DNA of 64,000 bases, taken from contig NZ_JACCCW010000001.1 in NCBI RefSeq assembly GCF_013410065.1, forward strand, positions 1,297,187-1,361,186, given 5' to 3'. Shown one piece after another: positions 49,653 through 56,799 of the stretch; within the stretch, counting starts at the first letter, position 1, and each line of letters begins with the position of its first letter. The translations under genes and the position numbers were made by a program. This stretch comes from Granulicella arctica. GTDB lineage: Bacteria > Acidobacteriota > Terriglobia > Terriglobales > Acidobacteriaceae. The notes beneath the pieces are model-generated. The model saw only the letters and a program-made list of their open reading frames with translations, searched no databases and was not told the origin of the DNA.

Positions 49653-50501
49653 ATGAATCATGGAGAGCTGTTGGAACACTTGCAGCAACTAGGTGGTGCG
49701 ATCAATTTTTCTGTTGTGGTACCAGGTGAAACGGTTGATCGCGCTTTCGATATGGCAACCGCTGCTGCCCTCGTCAAAGCTTACGAGTTTTGCAAGGAAG
49801 CAGCTGAAGCTGATAAGCGGCACAGTTTCTTCCTATTAGCATCCCTACGAGGAATTTGCGAAGATTACATCGCGCTGAAATTTATCCACGATAAAGAAGA
49901 AACCGCAAAAGACGAAATTATCTATTTAAGAATGTTGGACGAGACTCACGAATCCTCTATTGTTCAATGGAAGTTTTTCAAGGAGACACATTCGAGTCAG
50001 AGGCTTTACTACAGAGACAATTTCAATGAAGAACGAGAGCGCATTCGCGGAGATTTGAGAAAACTACTAAAAAATCATCGAATTAAGAAGAACGCATCTA
50101 TGCCGTCTGTGCACTACATGGCTGACGAAGTTGGCATGCTATCTCTGTATCAGTACGTTTATCACGCGACTTCACAATTTGTGCATTTCAACCCCCGTTT
50201 ACTTTTACGCATGGGCTGGGGCGGCCCTCCGAGATTTGCTTTTACCTCCGCCAATTTCGGTGATTACTATCAGCACTTCTCGGTCTTTTATGGATCATTT
50301 CTATTGATCGCTATTTTTGAATGGCTAGCTACCATTGATGCTCCGGCTATTAGGCATAAAACTCCGGCCTCGCTTCTCTTGCTGAAAGACTATCTCCAGG
50401 AGACCTCCAGATGGCCTGAGCTTGTTACCTTTGAAGAGATGAACATCGGTGTTCTATCCAGACATCTCCTCTTTAAGGCTCCGGATGAAGTACATCCTTA
50501 A
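49653..50501 (+). CDS. AT-richer orphan gene, large helical protein of unknown function
   Basis: A 282-residue soluble or peripheral protein, mainly helical, with KAYEFCKEAAEADKRHSFFLLASLRGICEDYIALKFI in its first third, YHATSQFVHFNPRLLLRM in the middle and the hydrophobic FYGSFLLIAIFEWL near the end. The RGxxExYxxLK-like segment and the SxxVH motif recall DUF5677-type proteins, but that is not firm. The gene is clearly AT-richer than its neighbours and lies next to a toxin-antitoxin pair, suggesting recent acquisition. A perfect terminator hairpin follows. Function unknown; a defence role is possible. Confidence 0.65.
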   Translation: MNHGELLEHLQQLGGAINFSVVVPGETVDRAFDMATAAALVKAYEFCKEAAEADKRHSFFLLASLRGICEDYIALKFIHDKEETAKDEIIYLRMLDETHESSIVQWKFFKETHSSQRLYYRDNFNEERERIRGDLRKLLKNHRIKKNASMPSVHYMADEVGMLSLYQYVYHATSQFVHFNPRLLLRMGWGGPPRFAFTSANFGDYYQHFSVFYGSFLLIAIFEWLATIDAPAIRHKTPASLLLLKDYLQETSRWPELVTFEEMNIGVLSRHLLFKAPDEVHP

Positions 50502-50539
50502 ACTACAAAGGCCGCCAGCAATGGCGGCCTTCGTAGTTT
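50500..50539. terminator. Intrinsic terminator after the orphan gene
   Basis: AAACTACAAAGGCCGCC pairs with GGCGGCCTTCGTAGTTT (one A-C mismatch), 6-base loop. It can serve both the orphan gene and the radical SAM gene that converges on it. Confidence 0.88.
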
Positions 50540-50554
50540 GGGGAAGCTCGTTGT

Positions 50555-50574
50555 GGCACGGCTGAAGCCGTGCC
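50555..50574. repeat. Dispersed palindrome family B, single element
   Basis: GGCACGGCTGAAGCCGTGCC, here without the preceding GGGGCTAAAGCCCC palindrome. Confidence 0.85.
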
Positions 50575-50592
50575 CTTCCTGTTCTGCGATGA

Positions 50593-52692
50593 TTAGTCGC
50601 CGGAGACGGTTTCTTCTACCTTGGGGGCTGGTGCTGGCGCGGCTTTGATCTCTCCGAGGGAGATGAAGCCGGGCTGCTCCTGTTCGCCGAGCACTTCCTT
50701 GCGGTAGAGCTTGGCCATACGGGCGTTTTCGGCGTCCTGCTTGATCTTCGCGTCGCGGGCCCGGATCTTTTCTTCGCGGGCGTTCTTGGCGATACCGCTC
50801 TTGTCGAAGGTATCGTTGGCAGCGGCGTTGACGTGCTCGTCGTTGAGGACCAGGTCGTACTTGGCTTCCTTCTCGAGACCGACCTTCTTGCCGCCGGCGA
50901 AGATCTCGTGACGGCCATGCTCCTCGTACCACTTGGTGAGGGTGGAGGTCATGTGCATCTTCTCGATGATGTTGCGCCAGCCGACGCCAGTGTTGTAGGC
51001 GCAGAAGCTGATCTCTCCCTCTTGTGTGGCGTAGGGGATGATGCACTGCTCGGTGCGGCGGAAGTCGTAGTTGAAGAGGTCCTGGAACCACATGCCGGCG
51101 ATGAAGAGGAAGTTCCAGCGGTCGGAGCGGCGGAGGTTGATGTCTTCCATGGTGCGGTCCGCGGAGACTTTGCCGTAGCTCTTGCCGGTGGCGCCGAAGC
51201 TCTTATCGAACTTCTGCAGGAGGTCCTTGATTCTGAAGTGGGTCGGGGCCTCGTTGGGGTTGTAGTTGCGGAGCAGGGCGAGGGTGACGCCGATGATGGA
51301 GAGCCACTTGCCGCGGGCGGCGTCGTTGATGCGGGCGACGTCCTTGGCGAGGCGGTCTGCATTGAGGAAGGCCGTGACGGGCGCGGCTTCCTTGGTTTCC
51401 TTATCGATCATGAGGGCCATGCCGATGCCGCAGTTCGGGTGGCAGCCGCAGGAGAGCTGGCCCCAGTCGTGGTTCGGTCCGTGGACGAGGTCGGCCCAGT
51501 CGGCGAAGGTGGACATGAAGGAGATGGGGAACCAGTCGCGGGTGGGCTCGCCGAGGCCGGTCTGGTTCTTGACGTCGTGGGCCATGTGCGAGAGGGTGTA
51601 GCGCTGCGCCATGCGGCGCTCGTCGGAGACGGCCTCGTCGCGGCCGGTGAAGCTGACGGGCTGGAAGGAGAGGAAGTTGATCTTCTTCGGGTTGTCGAGG
51701 GCGAACTTGATGATGTTGCCGACCTGCTCGTTGTTGATGCCGTTGATGATGCAGGTGACGGGAACGATGTCGACGCCGGCCTCGTGCAGGTTGTGGATGG
51801 CCTGGAGCTTCACGTCGAATGCGTTGCCGACCTTACGGTGCGAGTTGGGCGCGTTGCCGATGCCGTCGAACTGGAGGTAGGCGTAGCGGAGACCGGCTTC
51901 AGCGGCGGCCTTCGAGAACTCCTTGGACTTGGCAAACTCGATGCCGTTGGTCGCGGCCTGAACGGAGGTGTATCCGACCTTGCGGGCGTAGGCGACTGCG
52001 TCGAGGAAGTAGGGGGACAGGGTGGGCTCGCCGCCGGAGAACTGCACGGACATCTGGCGCTTGGGCTTGATGGTCACGGCGTTGTCGAGCATGGTCTTGA
52101 TCTCGTCCCACGTAAGCTCGTGGACGAAGCCGACCTGGTTGGCGTCCATGAAGCAGGGATCGCACATCATGTTGCAGCGGTTGGTGAGGTCGATGGTCAG
52201 AACCGAGCCACGGCCGTGGGTGACGGTGGACGTGCCGTGGTTGTGGAGCTTCTCATCGTTGTGGGCGCGGATGTCGCGGCCGGGGAAGACCTCTTCGAGG
52301 TGCTTGAAGAAGGCGGTGTCGATGGACATGACGTCTTCAAAGTGGCCGTGGATGGGGCAGTCCTTCACCATGAGGATCTGGCCGTCGCGCTCGATGATCT
52401 GCGCCTTGATCTCGCCGACCTTTTCGTTGAGGAGGATCTCGTGGGGGAGCTTGCCGTCGACGATCTGCTGACGAATCTCCGGGATGCAACGCGGGCAGAG
52501 GGAGTCAGTGGTACGAGGCCAGCCGAGGGGCGGCTTCTCTTTCTGATAGCTCTTGAGCAGTGGCTTATCGCTCCACTTGGGGGTGAAGCTGGCGTTGGGG
52601 CTGATTGCGTTCAGCTTGTTGAATACGGCCCAACCGCCCTTCGCCGCGACGACGAGAGCCTTCTCAAATACCTTTGCCGGTTTCTTAGCCAT
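50593..52692 (-). CDS. Radical SAM protein of the tetraether-lipid-synthase (Tes)-like family
   Basis: A 699-residue radical SAM enzyme. Cluster cysteines C173, C177, C180 lie in NRCNMMCDPCF, with the SAM-binding FSGGEPT at 219-225. It adds an N-terminal metal site C66-P-R-C69 ... C112 (LCPRC, KDCPIHGHF), and distal Cys groups C415/C417/C421 (SCGCHPNC) and C550/C564 (EQCIIPYATQEG ... SFCAYN). This layout fits the family of archaeal Tes (MJ0619), which joins lipid tails to make membrane-spanning lipids, and its bacterial relatives. The Lys/Glu-rich C-terminal tail of about 90 residues is an extension. Acidobacteria make diabolic-acid and branched tetraether lipids. Family call firm; substrate inferred. 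Confidence 0.8.
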   Translation of the reverse strand: MAKKPAKVFEKALVVAAKGGWAVFNKLNAISPNASFTPKWSDKPLLKSYQKEKPPLGWPRTTDSLCPRCIPEIRQQIVDGKLPHEILLNEKVGEIKAQIIERDGQILMVKDCPIHGHFEDVMSIDTAFFKHLEEVFPGRDIRAHNDEKLHNHGTSTVTHGRGSVLTIDLTNRCNMMCDPCFMDANQVGFVHELTWDEIKTMLDNAVTIKPKRQMSVQFSGGEPTLSPYFLDAVAYARKVGYTSVQAATNGIEFAKSKEFSKAAAEAGLRYAYLQFDGIGNAPNSHRKVGNAFDVKLQAIHNLHEAGVDIVPVTCIINGINNEQVGNIIKFALDNPKKINFLSFQPVSFTGRDEAVSDERRMAQRYTLSHMAHDVKNQTGLGEPTRDWFPISFMSTFADWADLVHGPNHDWGQLSCGCHPNCGIGMALMIDKETKEAAPVTAFLNADRLAKDVARINDAARGKWLSIIGVTLALLRNYNPNEAPTHFRIKDLLQKFDKSFGATGKSYGKVSADRTMEDINLRRSDRWNFLFIAGMWFQDLFNYDFRRTEQCIIPYATQEGEISFCAYNTGVGWRNIIEKMHMTSTLTKWYEEHGRHEIFAGGKKVGLEKEAKYDLVLNDEHVNAAANDTFDKSGIAKNAREEKIRARDAKIKQDAENARMAKLYRKEVLGEQEQPGFISLGEIKAAPAPAPKVEETVSGD

Positions 52693-52940
52693 GTGCGTTT
52701 GTGTCTCCTGGAGTAAACGATCGATCTTTTGAAATCAGAATCTTTTCGATAACGTGATGTCTACCAATACCTTAAGGGTACTCGATCTACGGATCGACGC
52801 GAAGTGCGTATCCGGATTCGTGCGACGTTCGTCAGATGCAAGGATACCCACCCGAGGGTTCATTTTCGAAGAAGCAAAGGTTCAATGGCAGGAATCTGCA
52901 TTGAATGGTGTCATCTGAGGGGTGGAAATAGGCCCTATGG

Positions 52941-53822
52941 TCACATGGGTTGGCCGCTGGAGATGTTGTTCAGGATCTGCTGGGCGAAGACGGCGTGGAC
53001 GTGGACGCGTTTGGCGAGGTCGGGGAGGAACTCGGTGATGAGGTCGTCGATGGGATTGCTGGCGTAGCCGATGATGACGCGCTTGACGGTCGAAGGTCCG
53101 TTGACGGCGACGCCGGGGACGTAGAGGTTGCTGATTTCGGCGCTGATGGGATAGGTGAGCAGGGTGCTGTAGTTGGGCATGGGGGTGCCGTCGTCGTGCT
53201 GGGAGATGACTGTGTGGGAGATGGCGTGGAGGAAGCGGCGGGGGATGCTGGCCTGCGGGGAGCGGTGGTAGTGGGGGTCCTGGTGGAGGATGGAGTCGAT
53301 GGCGAAGGTGGAGATGAATTCGCCGGTGGCGTCTTGTGTGAGGCCGTAGCCGATGTTGCGGCCGAAGCCTTTCCAGCCTGGGCCGTATGCGGTGTGGGAG
53401 TCGATGCCGATGACGAAGCCGGCGTTGGCGGTGAGGGTGAAGAGGTTGGCGGGATCGATGACGTCGTGGATGGCGAGGAGGCCCTTCTGGCGGGATGTCA
53501 TCGGCAAGGGGGCGGGTGAGTTGAGGAAGCGCTGGTAGGGGCTGAATTCGGAGGCCGGGGTGCAGGAGCGGGTTTTGAGGTGTGGAGTGACGGTGGTATC
53601 GGTGATGATGGTTGACGGTTCGCCCGATTTGCAGACGGGTGGGGTGGTGACGGCGATGATCTGGTGGTAGGTTTTGACGGCACCGGGGGAGTCGGGCAGC
53701 GGCGTAGCAGGTTGCGGCCTGGCTGGGGCTGGCTGCGCGGGCCCGACGGTAGCGGGTTCCTGGGCGAGGATATTCGCTGTGGGTCGCAATAGGGCGAAGA
53801 GAAGAAGCCAGCGCATCGCCAT
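52941..53822 (-). CDS. Secreted paralogue 1 of unknown function
   Basis: A 293-residue protein with a signal peptide (MRWLLLFALLRPTANILA) and a LPDSPGA motif shortly after it. The core contains TANAGFVIGIDSHTAYGPGWKGFGRNIGYGLTQDATGEFISTFAIDSILHQDPHYHR and the DDGTPMPNYSTLLTYPISAEISNLYVPG strand set. It shares the order YG - HQDPxYxx - DDGxxxPNYS - xYxP with the neighbouring upstream gene, so the two are tandem paralogues. An outer-membrane-associated location is suggested; function unknown. Confidence 0.7.
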   Translation of the reverse strand: MAMRWLLLFALLRPTANILAQEPATVGPAQPAPARPQPATPLPDSPGAVKTYHQIIAVTTPPVCKSGEPSTIITDTTVTPHLKTRSCTPASEFSPYQRFLNSPAPLPMTSRQKGLLAIHDVIDPANLFTLTANAGFVIGIDSHTAYGPGWKGFGRNIGYGLTQDATGEFISTFAIDSILHQDPHYHRSPQASIPRRFLHAISHTVISQHDDGTPMPNYSTLLTYPISAEISNLYVPGVAVNGPSTVKRVIIGYASNPIDDLITEFLPDLAKRVHVHAVFAQQILNNISSGQPM

Positions 53823-53885
53823 ATCTCCTGCTTACTAGAACACCGGCTGGGGCAAATAGATGCTCGTCCAGATGCTCAGCCGGGG

Positions 53886-54752
53886 CTAGTCGCGGCTCTC
53901 CTTGAGGTGGATGGATTCGAGGGCTCCGCTGAGGAACTCGCTGGCGAAGAAGCTGAAGGCGGTTCCATACATGGAGTTGCCGAAGGTCTTGGCGGTTTGA
54001 TCGAAGCCGCGATTGAAGTTGGGATAGTAGGCGTTGGTGAGGGCGGCGCCTACGGCGTTTCCGGCGACGAGGGAGTAGTTGGGGGCGAGGCGGCCGTCGT
54101 CGCCGCGGGTGACGAGGACACGGGAGACGGAGTAGAAGGTGCGCACCGCGATGTTATGGCTGGGACCCATCTTGTAGTAGCGCGGATCCTGGTGGAAGAC
54201 GTTTGCCATGACGGAGTCGCGGAGGACCTCGTCGGAGTAGCCGCGCAGGGCGGCAGCGCCGAGGCGTTGGCCGTAGGCACCCTTGTCCACGCCGTAGTTC
54301 GGGCTGCTATTGATGATCTGCGAGTATCCCGAGGAGACGACCCAGCCGAGGGCGGAGTAGAGCGAGATGCCATGGATGAGGCCGAGCTCTACCTTGTTGC
54401 CGCTGGTGAGCTTGGGGGCGAGTTGTCCGGGGAGGATGAACTTTTCGGTAGGGGAGGCCATGTGCTTGGCGCGCTCTTTGTCGGAGCGGGAGCCGAGGCC
54501 GAACTGCCAGTCGTTGTTGACGTCGCTGGAGTCTGCGCTGCTGCTGGAGGCGGTGAGGGTGGCTCCGGGGGAGTCAGGGAGAGTGTCTGCTGGGGTGGTG
54601 TTTGCGGCGAGGAGAGTGGTTGCGGCGGGTCTGCTGTTAATGTTCTGGCTGAGAGCCAGTGGGGTAGCGGCGAGGAGGGTCAGGGATGCGATCAGGCTGA
54701 GTGATCGTAGGGAGAATCGGTTTGGAAGAGATGACTCTGGGGCCGTGTTCAA
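53886..54752 (-). CDS. Secreted paralogue 2 of unknown function
   Basis: A 288-residue protein with a signal peptide (LSLIASLTLLAATPLALSQ), the same LPDSPGA motif at about residue 60, and the same core order: YSALGWVVSSGYSQ, YGQRLGAAALRGYSDEVLRDSVMANVFHQDPRYYKMG, RGDDGRLAPNYSLVAG and NAYYPNFNRG. Identity to the downstream paralogue is low but the motif order is conserved. The 64-base gap suggests one transcript. Confidence 0.7.
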   Translation of the reverse strand: MNTAPESSLPNRFSLRSLSLIASLTLLAATPLALSQNINSRPAATTLLAANTTPADTLPDSPGATLTASSSSADSSDVNNDWQFGLGSRSDKERAKHMASPTEKFILPGQLAPKLTSGNKVELGLIHGISLYSALGWVVSSGYSQIINSSPNYGVDKGAYGQRLGAAALRGYSDEVLRDSVMANVFHQDPRYYKMGPSHNIAVRTFYSVSRVLVTRGDDGRLAPNYSLVAGNAVGAALTNAYYPNFNRGFDQTAKTFGNSMYGTAFSFFASEFLSGALESIHLKESRD

Positions 54753-55039
54753 AAAAGAAACCTCGTACTTAGGTTATCTGACTGTGGCTGATTGGACGTG
54801 TATCGCAAGGCAGCCGGACGACCTGGCGAGGATGACGGCTTGAACGGCTCATCCACTGTTGCCGGTGGACTCAACGATACTATCTGTCCTTACGGACGCT
54901 CTCCAGGGGCGGCAAGTTGTATGACTGACGCAGTGCGGGGTGGATGGTTACCAATGCAGCACCCGCGGGCAAATAAGCCGGGTGTGCGTTGACCGCCGTT
55001 TTTCCTCATCCGTATAACGGAAGGTGGAGAGGTGTCGAT
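54753..55039. other. Intergenic stretch, nothing recognised
   Basis: About 290 bases in divergent orientation; it must contain promoters for both sides, but no repeat, palindrome or gene stands out. Confidence 0.5.
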
Positions 55040-55297
55040 ATGGCGAATGAAGCACCGAAACGTCCGTGGGAGCAGCGGTTGCATGAGGCTGCGGCGACGG
55101 TCGAGGATGAGTTGCGACGAGTCATGACGTACATCAACGATGAGGTGGTGCCGGAGGTTCGGCAGAACGGCTCGGATGCGTTGCGGGCTGCTGCGGCAGA
55201 GATGGAGCGGCTGGCGCGGAAGATGGACGATCGCGCGAAGCGCTCGACGGGGACGCCTCCACCGCCTCCACCTGCCGGGGGCTCGACAGGCTCGTGA
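55040..55297 (+). CDS. Small helical protein upstream of RlpA
   Basis: An 85-residue protein, mostly one long amphipathic helical region (RLHEAAATVEDELRRVMTYINDEVVPEVRQNGSDALRAAAAEMERLARKM) with a Pro-rich tail (TPPPPPPAGG). No signal peptide. Its stop overlaps the RlpA start (GTGA), so translation is coupled. The helical, tropomyosin-like shape may serve as a scaffold; no family name can be given. Confidence 0.65.
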   Translation: MANEAPKRPWEQRLHEAAATVEDELRRVMTYINDEVVPEVRQNGSDALRAAAAEMERLARKMDDRAKRSTGTPPPPPPAGGSTGS

Positions 55298-56043
55298 AGC
55301 GCATGCGCGTGGCTGCTGCCGTGTTCTCGGTGCTTGCGCTGGGTGCGGTGGGATGCCATAAGCAGGCGAAGCAGGCGTACTCGCCTCCGCCCCCGCCATC
55401 GGTGTATGCGGGTGGGCGTGCTCCCTCGGGATCGCGACAGGGTGGGGTGGTGCCGCAGCCTGTGGTGCCTCCGCCTTCGATGAAGGGAAGGCCGGACACG
55501 GTGGAAGAGGGGCTGGCGAGCTGGTATGGGCCTCCGTATCACAATCGCAAGGGTGCGGATGGCACGGTCTACGACGAGAATGCGATGACGGCGGCGCATA
55601 AGACGCTGCCGATGGGTTCGATGGTGCGCGTGACGAACCTGAGCAATGGTCAATCGGTGGTGGTGCGGATTACGGACCGGGGACCGTTTGTGCGCGGGCG
55701 GATTATCGACCTGTCGCTGGCGGCGGCGAAGGCTACGGGGGTGTATCGCGCGGGTGTGGCGAAGGTTCGTGTAGAGGCATATCTGCCGGCGACGCGTCCG
55801 GGGGCTGATCCGGGGGGACGGTGGTGCGTGCAGATTGGCGCGTTTCTTGCGGCAGAGGATGCGATCCAGTTGAAGAACGATCTGATACGGCGGTATGCGA
55901 CGGCGAAGGTGATCGAGTTCGCAGGGCCTACGGGGTATTGGGTGCGGATTAATCCGCAGTTGCCGGATAAGAGCCATGCGGATCAGATTGTTTCAAGCAT
56001 TCATGTTCCGGATGCGGAGCCTTATTTGATTCGGACGGATTAG
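55294..56043 (+). CDS. rlpA: RlpA-like lytic transglycosylase lipoprotein with SPOR domain
   Basis: A 249-residue protein with a lipoprotein signal (VAAAVFSVLALGAVGC), a Pro-rich linker, a double-psi beta-barrel (EEGLASWYGPPYHNRKGADGTVYDENAMTAAHKTLPMGSMVRVTNLSNGQSVVVRITDRGPF) with the catalytic Asp in TDRGPF, and a SPOR domain (RWCVQIGAFLAAEDAIQLKNDL) that binds denuded glycans at the septum. The enzyme cuts denuded glycan strands during division. Start GTG 55294 overlaps the previous gene; ATG 55303 is an alternative. Confidence 0.92.
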   Translation: MKRMRVAAAVFSVLALGAVGCHKQAKQAYSPPPPPSVYAGGRAPSGSRQGGVVPQPVVPPPSMKGRPDTVEEGLASWYGPPYHNRKGADGTVYDENAMTAAHKTLPMGSMVRVTNLSNGQSVVVRITDRGPFVRGRIIDLSLAAAKATGVYRAGVAKVRVEAYLPATRPGADPGGRWCVQIGAFLAAEDAIQLKNDLIRRYATAKVIEFAGPTGYWVRINPQLPDKSHADQIVSSIHVPDAEPYLIRTD

Positions 56044-56088
56044 GGTGGGATCTTGCAGAGGAGAGTTTTGGGCTCGATCTTTCCCTCA

Positions 56089-56150
56089 GGGGCTAAAGCC
56101 CTTTGCATGGGTGAGTTCTTTTGGCGCGGCTGAAGCCGCGCCCCTTCAAA
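56089..56150. repeat. Dispersed palindromic repeat family B
   Basis: GGGGCTAAAGCCCT and GGCGCGGCTGAAGCCGCGCC followed by CCTTCAAA. The palindrome arm is changed at matching positions on both sides (CACGG to CGCGG), a compensatory change that keeps the hairpin. Confidence 0.85.
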
Positions 56151-56215
56151 GCGATGCTCCGCTGAGAGCCACAGATTTTGGGGTTGATTTAAACAAACAA
56201 CTGCAACTGCAAAAG

Positions 56216-56265
56216 CAACCGCAGGTCCTTCTACTCAGTGCGTTGCACTTCGCTCAGGATGACAG
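56216..56265. repeat. Dispersed repeat family A, long variant
   Basis: CAACCGCAGGTCCTTCTAC, insert CAGTGCGTTGCACTTCG, CTCAGGATGACAG, preceded by CAACTGCAACTGCAAAAG. Confidence 0.85.
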
Positions 56266-56290
56266 CTTTTGGGTGGCGTTCGAAGATGCG

Positions 56291-56797
56291 TTAGGTGATG
56301 ACGCGTTTGCCGGTGCGACGCTCGAGCTCTTTCTGGAATTCGAGTGGAGCGCAGTGGTTGGAGGAGTGGCGGATGCGGACGCGGTTGTCGCCGAGGACGA
56401 GGGTGGTGCGGCCGCCCTGCATGGCCTGGATAGCCATGACCTCGCTGTAGAGGATGGACTTTTGCTTCTGCAGCCAGAAGCGCTGGGTGACGGCCATCGG
56501 GGTGAGGATGATGGTGCCGGGCATCTGGAGCAGGCTGACGGCGATGGCGATGAGGAAGAGAAAGATGATGGGCCAGGGCATGAGGTGGTTCTGACGCCAG
56601 GCGATCCAGAGAAAGAAGACCATGTAGGCGGGCAGGACGACGCCGCGTGCCCAGGCGTAGACGGGCTTGATGGGGAAGACGAGTCCTTCTGCGGTCTCCC
56701 TGGCTTTGCCTGCGGCGAGGCGGCTGCTGTAGAGCAGGACGATGGCCATGACGACGACGAGCGGGGCGAGGATGCGAGAAGGATCGAAGTGAGTCAT
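56291..56797 (-). CDS. Membrane protein with PH-like tail, unknown function
   Basis: A 168-residue protein with three to four hydrophobic segments (ILAPLVVVMAIVLLYSS, GVVLPAYMVFFLWIAW, PWPIIFLFLIAIAVSLLQ) and a soluble C-terminal domain whose strands (TIILTPMAVTQRFWLQKQKSILYSEVMAIQAMQGGRTTLVLGDNRVRI) resemble a bacterial PH domain. Its start overlaps the end of the next upstream gene on the same strand by spacing of two bases, so it is cotranscribed with the TldE-like gene. Confidence 0.7.
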   Translation of the reverse strand: MTHFDPSRILAPLVVVMAIVLLYSSRLAAGKARETAEGLVFPIKPVYAWARGVVLPAYMVFFLWIAWRQNHLMPWPIIFLFLIAIAVSLLQMPGTIILTPMAVTQRFWLQKQKSILYSEVMAIQAMQGGRTTLVLGDNRVRIRHSSNHCAPLEFQKELERRTGKRVIT

Positions 56798-56799
56798 GC

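Noticed and set aside
50833..52716. 627-residue plus-strand frame opposite the radical SAM gene
   Set aside because: Val/Glu/Asp/Gly low-complexity complement of a GC-rich gene; no homology signal.
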